A stretch of 64,000 nucleotides of DNA from the NCBI GenBank assembly GCA_947497895.1, contig CANMIL010000002.1:310001-374000 (forward strand), in the 5' to 3' direction. The notes beneath the pieces are model-generated. The model did no database searches and was not told the origin of the DNA. It saw nothing but the letters and a program-made list of their open reading frames with translations. Source of the DNA: an uncultured Tenacibaculum sp. (GTDB lineage: Bacteria > Bacteroidota > Bacteroidia > Flavobacteriales > Flavobacteriaceae). This document shows positions 18,648 through 28,559 of the stretch, piece after piece. Each line of letters starts with the position of its first letter. The first letter of the stretch is position 1. A program made the translations under genes and the position numbers.

Positions 18648-18839
18648 ATGGAAAAATTAAAACAACACTCGTTTCGTAAGGATGATCAAGCTGATTTAAA
18701 GAGAAATAAACATCTTTTATATTCGGTGAAGCAAAAACGCAATTCTACGAACAATACTTTACAAGAAGAAGCTCAGTTAAAAAGACTGGACAAAATGTCG
18801 AGAAACAAAAAACGCAATTCTCGAATGAACTTATATTAG
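18648..18839 (+). CDS. Small highly basic protein, unknown function
   Basis: The 63-residue protein is rich in Lys, Arg, Asn and Gln, with two echoing segments (SVKQKRNSTNN and SRNKKRNSRMN). I chose the ATG at 18648 because a near-consensus -7 box (TATACTTG) lies about 30 bp upstream. Its composition suggests a nucleic-acid-binding or disordered protein. No family is recognised, and it is followed after 9 bp by a small membrane ORF. Confidence 0.5.
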   Translation: MEKLKQHSFRKDDQADLKRNKHLLYSVKQKRNSTNNTLQEEAQLKRLDKMSRNKKRNSRMNLY

Positions 18840-18848
18840 CAATATGTT

Positions 18849-19022
18849 GTGATAAAGAATTATAAAAATCAATTAATTGGATTGAGTTTTTTTATTGCTT
18901 CGATGGTGCTCTATTTCGCCACAGATAACAATTTAATTCATACTGTTTCTGGAGGACTATCAGGAGTAGGGTTTTGTTTGGTTTTCAAAGCAATACTATT
19001 TGAAAGCAAAAATGCAAATTAA
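18849..19022 (+). CDS. Small two-helix membrane protein
   Basis: A 57-residue frame begins at a GTG 9 bp after the previous stop. It encodes two hydrophobic segments (LIGLSFFIASMVLYFA and SGGLSGVGFCLVFKAILF) separated by a polar turn. The tight packing between neighbours on the same strand and the clean membrane pattern support a real gene. No family name can be given. Confidence 0.5.
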   Translation: MIKNYKNQLIGLSFFIASMVLYFATDNNLIHTVSGGLSGVGFCLVFKAILFESKNAN

Positions 19023-19033
19023 ACCTTAAGGAA

Positions 19034-19543
19034 TTGGAAAACCATAATGTAAAACTTAGAGAGTTAAAACTATCTGACGCTCCAAATATTGCTGTCTTGT
19101 TGAATAACAAGAATATTTGGGATAGTTTAAGAGATTATATACCCTTTCCATATACTGAAAAGGATGCTGGGGTATTTATAAGCATGACTCGAAAAGAAAA
19201 CCTTTTGCATAATTTTGCTATTGAATATAAAAGTGAATTATGCGGAGTTATTGGCCTGACTTTACAAAAAGATATCTATACGAATTCAGCCGAAATTGGA
19301 TATTGGTTGGGAGAGCCTTTTTGGGGAAAAGGTATCATCACTCAGGCTATCACGTTAATGGTTGAATACGGATTTAATGAGTTGGAATTAAGAAGGGTTT
19401 ATGCAGGTGTTAAAGATCTTAATTTTGGTTCAATGAAAGCACTTGAGAAAAATGGATTTGAAAAAGAAGGTGTTTTTAAAGAAGCTTTGATTAAAAACGG
19501 AAAAGTATATGATGAACATAGATTTTACAAGCTTCGAAATTAA
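19034..19543 (+). CDS. GNAT family N-acetyltransferase (RimJ/RimL-like)
   Basis: The 169-residue protein begins at a TTG. It has the acetyl-CoA-binding features of RimJ/RimL-type transferases: EIGYWLGEPFWGKGIITQAI and LRRVYAGVKDLNFGSMKALEKNGF. Targets may be ribosomal proteins or small molecules and are unknown. It is 11 bp after the small membrane ORF, at the end of a run of three closely spaced genes. Confidence 0.87.
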   Translation: MENHNVKLRELKLSDAPNIAVLLNNKNIWDSLRDYIPFPYTEKDAGVFISMTRKENLLHNFAIEYKSELCGVIGLTLQKDIYTNSAEIGYWLGEPFWGKGIITQAITLMVEYGFNELELRRVYAGVKDLNFGSMKALEKNGFEKEGVFKEALIKNGKVYDEHRFYKLRN

Positions 19544-19750
19544 ACTCAATAATTCAGAATTATCAATCAGATAGAAATCACGAACGAACAATTATCGCGT
19601 GTGAAAATGAGAAATCTTTATATCAATTATTACTTCCTGTTCTAAGATTTTTGAGGATTGTTATATATTATTTTCCGTTAGGTTCTAGCGAAATTGGATA
19701 ATAGTTGGCAAGAAAGTTGTGAGTGAATAATTAATTAAAATGTTCACTTC

Positions 19751-20083
19751 ATGAAAAATTTAATCTTAATAACATTATTATTCGCTTTTGGAACGGCAAA
19801 TGCTCAAAAAGTATTTTCTGTTAATTATTCCAACCAAGCGGATATAAAAGTTTTTGTAACTAAGTATTCGAATCAGGCAGACTTATTGGTTTACAAAGTG
19901 AAATATGAAAATCAAGCTGGTCAGAATGATGGGAATTGGTTTTTTACCGAGTATTCGAATCAATCGAAAAAGAAGATATACTTTGTTGACTATGAAAATC
20001 AAGCAGATTTGAAAATCTATTTTGTAGAGTATAGCAACCAAGCAGGTTGGAGAAATAATTCAAAAAAGAGTTTGTTGTATTAA
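19751..20083 (+). CDS. Exported beta-repeat protein (DUF6150 / septoil-knot type)
   Basis: The 110-residue protein has a signal peptide ending TANAQ. Five to six short repeats follow of the form xYSNQADxKVFxV (SVNYSNQAD, TKYSNQAD, KYENQAG, EYSNQS, DYENQAD, EYSNQAG). This pattern matches the small exported DUF6150 family, described as a knotted beta fold. The function is unknown; a secreted or periplasmic location is inferred. The repeats are at protein level and the DNA copies vary. Confidence 0.75.
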   Translation: MKNLILITLLFAFGTANAQKVFSVNYSNQADIKVFVTKYSNQADLLVYKVKYENQAGQNDGNWFFTEYSNQSKKKIYFVDYENQADLKIYFVEYSNQAGWRNNSKKSLLY

Positions 20084-20209
20084 CGTTACTAGGAATCTTA
20101 AGTTAAGTATATGAAACTCTTTTTTCTTTTTATTTCGGAATAAAAAGAATTGTAATTGTCTCTAAACTTTAACCTCCTCGAGATTATTTATCTAATAATT
20201 GTTTGTTCT

Positions 20210-21028
20210 TTAAATCATGACGCCATTGATTCCAGAGAGCCGAAAACCATCTCTATCTGCCAAAAAGTTAAACTTTTTGCGCAATAAGTCTTGAGTTTCC
20301 TTTTCAAGAGTAACGATTAGATTCGTTTCCTTACCACTAACATCTTTAGTAATACAATTTCCGAGAGTATCAAAACAGGCCGAGTGCCCGACATAGTTAT
20401 GATCATTGTTGTCTTTACCAACACGGTTAACACCGATAGTATAACTCATGTTTTCAATAGCTCTTGATTTTAAAAGGGCATCCCAAGCACTAATTCTCAG
20501 TTCTGGCCAACTAGCTACATAAAACAATAAATCATAATCGTCTGTATTTCTCGCCCAAACAGGAAAACGCAAATCATAACAAACCAATGGGCAAATTTTC
20601 CAGCCTTTATAGTTGACTAAAATACGTTCTTTACCAGCTGTGTAAACTTCATGTTCTCCAGCTAAGGTAAAAGTGTGTTTTTTATCATAGTGTTCAACAT
20701 CTCCATTAGGATGAACGAATAGCAGTCGGTTAAAATAATGTGTTTCTTTTAGGTTTTTAGAAATTTCCTTTATTACCACGCTCCCAGTAATTGCAGCATC
20801 TATTTCTTTTGCCAACTTTCGCATCCAAGTAACGGTGTCACCACTCATACTCTCAGCATTTTTAGCTGGATCCATGGTGAAGCCTGTGGTAAACATTTCA
20901 GGCAAAATAATTAAGTCAATATTTTCAGGTAAAGAACGCACCTTTTCTTTAATAGCCTGCATATTCGATTTTTGATCTTCCCAAAATAAATCGATTTGCA
21001 TTAAGGCTACATTTAGTTTTGCAGTCAT
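20210..21028 (-). CDS. Nitrilase-family omega-amidase
   Basis: The 272-residue protein has the Glu-Lys-Cys triad of the nitrilase superfamily: Glu in LPEMFTTGF, Lys in YDKKHTFTLAGEH, and Cys in LVCYDLRFPVWAR. The wording around these residues matches the YafV/omega-amidase branch. This branch hydrolyses 2-oxoglutaramate-like products to remove metabolic dead ends. It is monocistronic and divergent from the nuclease gene across about 290 bp with no clear structure. Confidence 0.88.
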   Translation of the reverse strand: MTAKLNVALMQIDLFWEDQKSNMQAIKEKVRSLPENIDLIILPEMFTTGFTMDPAKNAESMSGDTVTWMRKLAKEIDAAITGSVVIKEISKNLKETHYFNRLLFVHPNGDVEHYDKKHTFTLAGEHEVYTAGKERILVNYKGWKICPLVCYDLRFPVWARNTDDYDLLFYVASWPELRISAWDALLKSRAIENMSYTIGVNRVGKDNNDHNYVGHSACFDTLGNCITKDVSGKETNLIVTLEKETQDLLRKKFNFLADRDGFRLSGINGVMI

Positions 21029-21317
21029 AATATCATGTAATTGTCAATCAAAAAAGTGGTGTAAGCTGTTGCGAGCCATAAATATAGGAAACCTTTTCGA
21101 TAAAACAAACAACTATTATTAATAAATGGTTAAGTAATTACGGTAAATGGTTGGAAACTAGCAATATTTTTCTTTAAACACCCTGTTTTTTATCGATAAT
21201 TGCCAAAAAAGATTGAATCTATTGAGTTTCAATACCATAAAATAAGCATTTAAACAATAGTTTTTATGGCGTTCATATTAAATGAAAATTGTACTTTGCT
21301 TTTAGAATATAGAATCA

Positions 21318-24071
21318 ATGAAGTCCTTTATTACCGATACTTTAGATGCCATTTTAAAAACAACACAAACCTTTGAAGAGGTGGAGTTTATTTTACCATC
21401 GCAAAGGGCAGGTGTATTTGTAAAGCAAGCTCTAAAGAATAAAATTACTACTGGTTTTTTACCACGTATAAGTAATATTGGTGATTTTATAGAAGAGGTA
21501 TCGGGAGTGAACAAAGCCGACTCCGTACAGTTGCTTTTCCATTTTTACAGTATTTATAAAAAAGAAGATCCCAAACCCGATCCTTTCGATGTGTTTTCTT
21601 CATGGGCTTTTACAGTGATTCAAGATTTTAATGAAATTGATCAGCACTTAATAAACGCTAGAGAAATTTTCGTGTATTTACGGGATATTCATCGTTTACG
21701 TAAGTGGTCGGTATCAGGAACTTTTCAAGAAACAGAGTTGATGAAAGATCACTTTGCTTTTATGGAAAGATTGCATAAACTATATGAGCTTTTTTATGAG
21801 TTTTTGATTGCTAAAAATATCGGATATCAAGGTGTTATTTATCGAGAAGCTGTTAAAAAGATTGACGATTTTATTCCTACAAAATCTAACAAAAAATATT
21901 TTTTTATAGGATTTAATGCACTGAATGCAGCTGAAGAATTACTATTTCAAAAAATGCTTGCAGCTGGGAATACTGAGGTTTATTGGGATATTGATAGGGC
22001 TTTTTATGAAAGTAATCATCAGGCAGGTAGCTTTATAAGAAAATATAAAACACGTTGGAAACATTATCAAAATAACCCGATAGAAACCGTTGCTGAGCAT
22101 TTTGCGGCTAAAAAAAACATTAAGGTAATTGGTGCCTCAAAAAATATTACTCAAATAAAATATGCGGGTGAAATATTATCAACGTTTTCTAATTATAATA
22201 ATACAGCCCTCGTAATGGCAGACGAGAGTTTATTGCCAATAACTTTAAACTCACTGCCTCCAAACGTTGATGCAGTAAATATTACTATGGGATATCCTTT
22301 AAAGGACGTTCCCACAACAAGTTTGCTACAAATCATTTTCAGACTGTTTTTAAATCAAGAAAAACTAAAGAAAAAAGAGAGTCAACTGTTTTACTATAAA
22401 GATGTCATAGCGCTGTTCAAACATCCTTCGATTTATCAATTGTTGTATGTGGAAAATGAAAATATTTCAGACATCTTATCAGAAGTAATTGTGGCTAGTA
22501 ACAGTACTTTTGTGAGTTTGGAAAAAATAAAAGAGTTTTTTACGAAGATCTCAATAGAAACCAAGGAAGTGGTTTTAGGTTTATGTAAACCGTTTACTAA
22601 TATTGACGAGTTTTTATCGAGAGTAATCAGATTATTGCTGACATTAAAGGATGCAGCGAATGAGTTAGAAAAAGAATATTTATTTCGATTTTACACAGCA
22701 TTTACCCAACTACAAAATCTACATGATACTTTCAATTATATTCAAGATTTAAAAACATTACAGCAATTTTTTAGGCAGTTAATTCAGTCTGAAAGTTTAT
22801 CCTTTCAAGGAGAACCTTTACAAGGATTGCAATTAATGGGAGTTTTAGAAACAAGGGTACTCGATTTTGAAAATGTAATTATCACTTCTGTAAATGAGGG
22901 AATATTGCCAGGAAATCATCAACAGATTTCGTTTATCCCATTTGATGTAAAAATAGAGTTTGGGCTTCCAACATATAAAGAGAAAGATGCGCTATTTTCG
23001 TATCACTTTTTTAGACTATTACAACGAGCTAAAAACATTTACATTTTATACAATACTGAACATGATGTTTTTGGTAGTGGAGAAAAAAGTAGGTTTATTA
23101 CTCAACTTGAAATGATGCGTAATGATATTAAGGAAGAAATTATTAGCCCAAAAATTATTACTACTGTAACTGAGGAAAAGGAAATTTCAAAAACAGAAGA
23201 TGTTTTGGAAAGATTGAAAGAGTTGGCTGGAAAAGGAATTTCTCCTTCGGCATTAACGAACTATTTATACAATCCATTTGCTTTTTATAAGCAGAAGGTG
23301 TTAAAAATTAAAGAGTTTGATGATGTTGAGGAAACCGTGGCAGCCAATACTATGGGAACTGTTGTGCATGATACTTTAGAAGCTTTGTACAAACCATTTG
23401 AAGGAAAGTTTTTGGCATTGGATGATATTACCTCAATGCAGCAGAAAACCAAAGAACTTATTGTGTTTTATTTTTCAAAACATTTTAAGAATGGTGATAT
23501 AAGTACTGGTAAAAATCGTTTGATTTTTGAGGTTGCAAATCGTTTTGTGATTAACTTTTTGAAACAGGAAAAAGAGTTGCTTAAAGACCCAGCAAATCAA
23601 TTAAAAATTATAGCTACAGAGCAAACCTTGGCAACTCAAATAAATGTTGAAGGATTAGATTTTCCTGTGAAGATTCATGGTCAAGTTGATAGAATTGATC
23701 AGTTGAATGGTGTAACGAGAATTATTGATTATAAAACAGGGAAGGTAGAAAGTACCAATTTAAAAGTAACTGATTTTACTGAGGTGAAAGAATTGAAGTT
23801 TCATAAAGCAATTCAGGTAATGTTGTATGCTTATTTATACACCCAGAATAATCAATACGATTTTTCAAAGCCTTTAGAAGCAGGGATTTTTTCATTTAAA
23901 AACTTAAGAAAAGGCTTCTTAAAAATGAATTTCTCATCGAATTATAGAACTCCAGATAATAGCGTTACACAAGAGCGATTGGAGGAATTCATGGAAGAAA
24001 TTAAAGAGTACATCAAAGAAATTTACAACCCTGAAGTTACTTTTGTTGAACCAATGGATTTAAAGTATTAA
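21318..24071 (+). CDS. PD-(D/E)XK nuclease family protein, AddB-like
   Basis: The 917-residue protein resembles the nuclease/inactivated-helicase subunit of AddAB-type recombination enzymes. The N-terminus (FILPSQRAGVFVKQAL) replaces a Walker A motif. VNEGILPGN is a helicase-like block. The C-terminal nuclease domain (about 640-915) has IHGQVDRID and IIDYKTGKV, which supply the catalytic Asp and DxK. Together with a partner helicase elsewhere it would process double-strand breaks. Confidence 0.88.
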   Translation: MKSFITDTLDAILKTTQTFEEVEFILPSQRAGVFVKQALKNKITTGFLPRISNIGDFIEEVSGVNKADSVQLLFHFYSIYKKEDPKPDPFDVFSSWAFTVIQDFNEIDQHLINAREIFVYLRDIHRLRKWSVSGTFQETELMKDHFAFMERLHKLYELFYEFLIAKNIGYQGVIYREAVKKIDDFIPTKSNKKYFFIGFNALNAAEELLFQKMLAAGNTEVYWDIDRAFYESNHQAGSFIRKYKTRWKHYQNNPIETVAEHFAAKKNIKVIGASKNITQIKYAGEILSTFSNYNNTALVMADESLLPITLNSLPPNVDAVNITMGYPLKDVPTTSLLQIIFRLFLNQEKLKKKESQLFYYKDVIALFKHPSIYQLLYVENENISDILSEVIVASNSTFVSLEKIKEFFTKISIETKEVVLGLCKPFTNIDEFLSRVIRLLLTLKDAANELEKEYLFRFYTAFTQLQNLHDTFNYIQDLKTLQQFFRQLIQSESLSFQGEPLQGLQLMGVLETRVLDFENVIITSVNEGILPGNHQQISFIPFDVKIEFGLPTYKEKDALFSYHFFRLLQRAKNIYILYNTEHDVFGSGEKSRFITQLEMMRNDIKEEIISPKIITTVTEEKEISKTEDVLERLKELAGKGISPSALTNYLYNPFAFYKQKVLKIKEFDDVEETVAANTMGTVVHDTLEALYKPFEGKFLALDDITSMQQKTKELIVFYFSKHFKNGDISTGKNRLIFEVANRFVINFLKQEKELLKDPANQLKIIATEQTLATQINVEGLDFPVKIHGQVDRIDQLNGVTRIIDYKTGKVESTNLKVTDFTEVKELKFHKAIQVMLYAYLYTQNNQYDFSKPLEAGIFSFKNLRKGFLKMNFSSNYRTPDNSVTQERLEEFMEEIKEYIKEIYNPEVTFVEPMDLKY

Positions 24072-24223
24072 AAGAAGCGACTTTTTTAATTACTCAACTA
24101 GGAGGTATTCCTTATATTCTGGATAGGTAAGCAAAGATTTAGGTCGGTTAGTTATTGTTCTCTGTAACAAAGTTAAAAGATATTCGCCTTCAATTAAACT
24201 AATTGATTAGCAATAACTTAACA

Positions 24224-24748
24224 ATGAAAACCAAATCTATTCTTACAGGAAAAGTTCAGTTTATTGTAACAACTTTTATTTTTACACTCATACTTATTTT
24301 ACGTGAATATTATAGTGGAGGAGTTATAACTCATTATTTGTTAGCTAGGGAAGACTTACCAGGTTTTTCAAATTGGTGGGGGCTTTTGACAGTTCCTTTG
24401 TTAACGATATTGACTTTATATATCAAGAGTCGTTTGACAAAAGGGAAGATTTTTAAAATAAATGAAAGTCAGTTTTTAACACGTTTACTGGGTGGATTTG
24501 TATTTGGAGCTATGGCCTCATTGCTATGGGAGTTTAACTTAGAACATATTTTGAGATACTTCATTCTCTTACCTATCGTCATAGCTGTTTTTAAACCAGT
24601 ACATTTCCCAGAATATTTGTTAGGTTTTGTATTGGGAATGTTATTTTCATTCGGTGGAGTTTTACCAAATATAATTGGAACTGTATTATTAATAATGTGT
24701 TTTGTAGTGAATAAGTTGGTGCAAATAGTAAAGAATTTGATTGTTTAA
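24224..24748 (+). CDS. Membrane protein of unknown function
   Basis: The 174-residue protein has four to five hydrophobic helices. The ATG at 24224 is preferred to an upstream TTG because the sequence then starts with a basic MKTKSILTGK before the first helix. The C-terminal motif HFPEYLLGFVLG, followed by VLPNIIGT, is echoed by the small membrane protein at 44962-45381 in the bacteriocin island. No function is known. Confidence 0.7.
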   Translation: MKTKSILTGKVQFIVTTFIFTLILILREYYSGGVITHYLLAREDLPGFSNWWGLLTVPLLTILTLYIKSRLTKGKIFKINESQFLTRLLGGFVFGAMASLLWEFNLEHILRYFILLPIVIAVFKPVHFPEYLLGFVLGMLFSFGGVLPNIIGTVLLIMCFVVNKLVQIVKNLIV

Positions 24749-24854
24749 TAATAGTAAACAGAGCAATGAAAACTTTTGGTTTTCATTGTTAATAGAAATC
24801 TAATGTTTGTATTTTAATTCTTTTGGACTTATATTATTAATCAAAATTGAGGTT

Positions 24855-25562
24855 ATGAAATATGATGTTTTATATAAAGATAAAGTAGGAACGATTAAAG
24901 GTGTAATCGAAAATAAATTCTCGGAAGATTTCAATAACATTGAGGATTACACGCTTGAACTTCAGTTAGGAGAGGTTATATTTAAAGGAGATACTTTTGA
25001 TGGGTTGAGACTTTTTAATGGGAATGATCTCGATGAAGAAAAATTAGCTCGGTTTTCGTATGATCAATCTAAAGATTATATTACGGAAAGAATTATCAAG
25101 GAGCTTTCAAATTGTAAAATAGCTTTCAATTTGGGAGTAGAAGTTGTAGATAAAGAAACGATTAACTCAACATTGATTAATGGCTATTTAGAAATAAATC
25201 TAGGAACTTATAGTCATAAAGAATATTCTCTTTTCCAATATAGTTTTACAATAAACAATACTAATTTAATAGTCGTAGGAGACTCTTTTGAAGAAGTTTT
25301 TGAGAAGTTGAAGAAAACAATAAAAGAGACACATTTAATTATGAATTGTTATGGATGTAACTATTCAGATTATAGCCCTTATGGTAGAGATTCTTTCGGA
25401 GATATGTTATGTTTTAAAAGAGCGAAACTCGAATATTTACAAGTGAAAGATAAAGTAGGACTATTTGAATCAATGACTAAAATAGGAGCATTTTATACCC
25501 AAGAGACGTATTTGTGTAAAGAGTTTGAATTTCGAAAGGAAAATACAGGTTATAGAGGTTAG
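24855..25562 (+). CDS. Hypothetical cytosolic protein
   Basis: The 235-residue protein starts at the ATG at 24855; an upstream TTG would add 16 unlikely residues. It has a C-terminal Cys-rich block (MNCYGCNYSDYSPYG with MLCFKRAK) of the kind seen in bacterial proteins of unknown function, possibly metal-binding. Nothing in the neighbourhood indicates a role. I am not sure of the family. Confidence 0.72.
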   Translation: MKYDVLYKDKVGTIKGVIENKFSEDFNNIEDYTLELQLGEVIFKGDTFDGLRLFNGNDLDEEKLARFSYDQSKDYITERIIKELSNCKIAFNLGVEVVDKETINSTLINGYLEINLGTYSHKEYSLFQYSFTINNTNLIVVGDSFEEVFEKLKKTIKETHLIMNCYGCNYSDYSPYGRDSFGDMLCFKRAKLEYLQVKDKVGLFESMTKIGAFYTQETYLCKEFEFRKENTGYRG

Positions 25563-25673
25563 ACATCTAATTCCAAATAAAACTCCAATATATCCCATAG
25601 TAAGTTATTTCGACGCTAGGAGAAATCTAATACTCAAAACTCAACATTTAAAATTCAACCCTAAAAAAAGTTG

Positions 25674-26207
25674 TTAGATGTTCATATATACCACAACCCA
25701 AGTTTCACCTTCAAAATCGTAGCGAATCAATTCATTAAAACCAATACCACTATGTGCGTTAATTGAGCGAGTGTTTTTAGCATTAATCTCGGTTATAATG
25801 CAATCGAAAGTTTCAGAAAACACTTTTGCCATATGAGTATACAAGCCTCTAAAAACTCCTTGACCACGAAAATCCTTGGCAACACACACCTGTCCCATAA
25901 TAAGGTAATTAGATTTTCCGATTTCCGAAGCATCAATCTTCGAAAACATTGGCTCTAGAATAGGAATATCATTTCGAAACTTTCTCGACATTGATAAGGC
26001 ATATCCAGCAACAGTTCCATCTGATACAGCAATAACATGTGGATGAACGTCATGCATGGTTTTTAAAATATCCATATCATGATGAACGGTAACAAAACCT
26101 TGTTCTTTTTTCGTTTCTTCAGTTAAGTTATTTTGTAAGTTTTCAGCTTGAAGCGTTAGAATTTCGCATAATTCTTTGGTGTTTTCAGTAACTTTATAAT
26201 TAATCAT
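25674..26207 (-). CDS. GNAT family N-acetyltransferase
   Basis: The 177-residue protein has acetyl-CoA-binding features in MGQVCVAKDFRGQGVFRGLY and the terminal INAKNTRSINAHSGIGFNE. The start at 26207 is preferred, as an ATG at 26234 would overlap moaE by 14 bp and add MRILKKQIE. It follows moaE closely and is probably co-transcribed, without an evident functional link to molybdopterin synthesis. Confidence 0.85.
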   Translation of the reverse strand: MINYKVTENTKELCEILTLQAENLQNNLTEETKKEQGFVTVHHDMDILKTMHDVHPHVIAVSDGTVAGYALSMSRKFRNDIPILEPMFSKIDASEIGKSNYLIMGQVCVAKDFRGQGVFRGLYTHMAKVFSETFDCIITEINAKNTRSINAHSGIGFNELIRYDFEGETWVVVYMNI

Positions 26208-26220
26208 TTCAATTTGTTTT

Positions 26221-26643
26221 TTAAGGATGCGCATTTACCCAAACCTCTCCATCTGAGAAATATTCTTTTTTCCAAATCGGAACAGTTTCTTTCAAAGTAT
26301 CAATTGCATATTGACACGCATCAAAGGCCGCTTTTCTGTGTGGAGATGAAACGGTGATAATCACTGGAACATCACTAATTTTTAATAAACCTTCTGCATG
26401 ATGAATGGCAATTTTAGTAACACCGAACTTTTCGATAGCATTATCGGCAATTTTTTGCATTTCTTTTAAAGCCATAGGCTTATACGTTGAAAAATCAAGC
26501 TGACTAACCTCCTTATTTTGGGTAGTGTTTCTAACCGTTCCAACAAAAACGGCAATACCACCACATGAAGGATCAGCCACAAAATCGTAACACTCTTGAA
26601 GATTTAATACTTCTGAAGATATTTTAATAGATGTCTTATTCAT
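26221..26643 (-). CDS. moaE: Molybdopterin synthase catalytic subunit
   Basis: It transfers two sulfurs to precursor Z, forming molybdopterin, using the MoaD C-terminal thiocarboxylate. The 140-residue protein has the conserved blocks GGIAVFVGTVRN, IHHAEGLLKISDVPV, VSSPHRKAAFDACQY and the lysine-bearing VPIWKKEYFSDG. The moaD gene is about 14 kb away in this window instead of adjacent. A plausible promoter precedes it. Confidence 0.93.
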   Translation of the reverse strand: MNKTSIKISSEVLNLQECYDFVADPSCGGIAVFVGTVRNTTQNKEVSQLDFSTYKPMALKEMQKIADNAIEKFGVTKIAIHHAEGLLKISDVPVIITVSSPHRKAAFDACQYAIDTLKETVPIWKKEYFSDGEVWVNAHP

Positions 26644-26653
26644 AATAGATTAT

Positions 26654-26686
26654 CAAAAATACATGAATTTTTCATTTGAAATTCAA
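26654..26686 (-). promoter_or_regulatory. Promoter of moaE
   Basis: On the minus strand a TTG at 26686-26684 is 22 bp upstream of an exact -7 box, TATTTTTG (26661-26654), which ends 10 bp before the ATG. Confidence 0.6.
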
Positions 26687-26833
26687 TAAAATTTAATGGG
26701 AAATTTGTGAGAACTAACAAATTGATTACAAATGTTTAATCATATTTTATCGGATTGTTAAAATTTAGATTTCTTTAAGAAATATATCCTCTTTGTTGTG
26801 TATTTGTTGAGGTTTTATATGGTTTTAAATGGT

Positions 26834-26841
26834 TACATTTG
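26834..26841 (+). promoter_or_regulatory. -7 box that decides the YciI start
   Basis: TACATTTG is an exact TAnnTTTG match. Transcription would begin around 26847, ruling out the TTG at 26839 as start and favouring the ATG at 26875. Confidence 0.55.
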
Positions 26842-26874
26842 TTGAACCCTGAATTTAGAAGAGAAATTAGAAAA

Positions 26875-27165
26875 ATGTTTATTATTAATCTTACTTACCA
26901 AGTTTCTTTGGAAACTGTGGATAGGTTTTTGGAAGAGCATATTTGTTATCTAGAAGAGCAATACAATGCTGGTAATTTTATGGCTTCAGGAAGAAAAGAA
27001 CCTCGAACTGGAGGAATTATACTTGCAAAAGGAGAGAGTATTGATCAGATAGAACAAATTATCGAAAAAGACCCTTTTAAAAGGCATGGGGTTGCTACTT
27101 ATGAAATCATTGAATTTACACCGAGTAAAACTAGTACAGAGCTGGATTTTTTACTCAAGAATTGA
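26875..27165 (+). CDS. YciI family protein
   Basis: The 96-residue protein matches the YciI ferredoxin-like fold: the initial strand MFIINLTYQVSLETVD, R.EHICYLE with the family histidine, and DPFKRHGVATYEIIEF. Members are small dimeric proteins, mostly uncharacterised, in which a His-Asp pair may be catalytic. It precedes pgk by about 150 bp. Confidence 0.82.
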   Translation: MFIINLTYQVSLETVDRFLEEHICYLEEQYNAGNFMASGRKEPRTGGIILAKGESIDQIEQIIEKDPFKRHGVATYEIIEFTPSKTSTELDFLLKN

Positions 27166-27227
27166 GATTGAAGTAGAGGGACAAACAAATAACGAAAACA
27201 GACTAAAAAACAATTACAGCAATATGA

Positions 27228-27291
27228 AATTAGCCAAAACGAATCTTTGTAAATTCTAAGATGGTTTTAGGCGAATTACATCTGGCTAATT
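27228..27291 (+). promoter_or_regulatory. Possible structured leader before pgk
   Basis: AATTAGCCA at 27228-27236 and TGGCTAATT at 27283-27291 form a perfect 9-bp inverted pair 46 bases apart, just upstream of pgk. There is no T tract, so it is more likely a leader structure or chance than a terminator. Confidence 0.25.
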
Positions 27292-27313
27292 AAAAATCAA
27301 TAAAAATACACAG

Positions 27314-28501
27314 ATGAAAACACTTAATGATTTTAACTTCGAAAATAAAAAAGCACTAATCCGTGTTGATTTTAACGTACCATTAAACGATGCTTTTGAA
27401 GTTACTGATGCAACTAGAATACAAGCTGCAAAACCAACTATTATTAAAATATTAGAAGATGGTGGTAGTTGTATTTTAATGTCGCATTTAGGACGTCCAA
27501 AAGGGGTAGAGGATCAATTTTCACTTCGTCATATAGTTGATAAAGTAACTGAAGTGTTGGGTGTAAAAGTAACGTTTGTTGAAGATTGTGTTGGAGATAA
27601 AGTTGCTGAAGCTGTTGAGAAATTACAAGCTGGTGAAATCTTATTATTAGAGAACTTACGTTTCTATGGAGAGGAAAAATCTGGAGATGCAAGTTTTGCT
27701 GAGCAGTTATCAAAATGGGGTGATGTATATGTAAATGATGCCTTTGGTACAGCACATAGAGCACATGCTTCAACAGCTGTAATAGCTCAATATTTTGAAG
27801 GAAACAAATGTTTTGGAAGTTTATTAGCACAAGAGATTGAAAGTATCGATAAGGTTTTAAATAACTCAGAAAAACCAGTAACAGCTATTTTAGGAGGAGC
27901 AAAAGTTTCATCTAAAATTGGAATCGTTGAAAATATTATTGAAAAGGTAGATCATATCATTATTGGTGGAGGAATGACCTTTACTTTTGTGAAAGCTTTA
28001 GGAGGAAAAATAGGAAACTCTTTAGTTGAAGATGATAAGTTAGATTTAGCACTTGATATTTTAGAAAAAGCGAAGAAAAACAATACTCAAATTCATTTAC
28101 CTGTTGATGCCGTAATTGCAGATGCTTTTTCGAACGATGCAAATACACAAACGGTAGATACAAATGAAATTCCAGAAGGGTGGATGGGCTTAGATGTAGG
28201 ACCTAAAACTTCTGAGAAGTTCGCAGAAGTATTGGCAGCATCAAAGACTATTTTATGGAATGGTCCATTAGGTGTTTTTGAAATGAATAGTTTTTCAAAA
28301 GGAACTACTGAATTAGGAAATGCTATTGCTGAGTCTACTAAAAATGGAGCATTCTCTTTAGTTGGAGGAGGAGATTCTGTTGCTGCAGTAAAGCAATTTG
28401 GTTTTGCTGACAAAGTAAGCTATGTATCAACTGGAGGAGGAGCTATGTTAGAAAGCTTAGAAGGAAAAGTTCTTCCAGGAATTGATGCTATTTTGAATTA
28501 A
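27314..28501 (+). CDS. pgk: Phosphoglycerate kinase
   Basis: This glycolytic enzyme forms ATP from 1,3-bisphosphoglycerate. The 395-residue protein has the N-terminal [24 protein letters not shown] and the nucleotide-binding [10 protein letters not shown], with the C-terminal [12 protein letters not shown] and [16 protein letters not shown]. Length is normal. It is separated by 58 bp from the aldo/keto reductase gene, without a clear terminator between them. Confidence 0.97.
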   Translation: MKTLNDFNFENKKALIRVDFNVPLNDAFEVTDATRIQAAKPTIIKILEDGGSCILMSHLGRPKGVEDQFSLRHIVDKVTEVLGVKVTFVEDCVGDKVAEAVEKLQAGEILLLENLRFYGEEKSGDASFAEQLSKWGDVYVNDAFGTAHRAHASTAVIAQYFEGNKCFGSLLAQEIESIDKVLNNSEKPVTAILGGAKVSSKIGIVENIIEKVDHIIIGGGMTFTFVKALGGKIGNSLVEDDKLDLALDILEKAKKNNTQIHLPVDAVIADAFSNDANTQTVDTNEIPEGWMGLDVGPKTSEKFAEVLAASKTILWNGPLGVFEMNSFSKGTTELGNAIAESTKNGAFSLVGGGDSVAAVKQFGFADKVSYVSTGGGAMLESLEGKVLPGIDAILN

Positions 28502-28559
28502 ATTAAGAAGAGTTATATCGTTTTTAGGATTATGATATAATTCTTAAATCAAAAAAATA

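Noticed and set aside
19805..20070. Possible CRISPR-like or tandem DNA repeat
   Set aside because: The repetition is at protein level in the YSNQAD protein. The DNA units vary in sequence and length and are in frame.
27444..27830. Long antisense frame within pgk (128 residues, rich in Leu, Gln and His)
   Set aside because: It lies opposite the clear pgk gene, has the composition of a codon-shadow frame and no recognisable domain.
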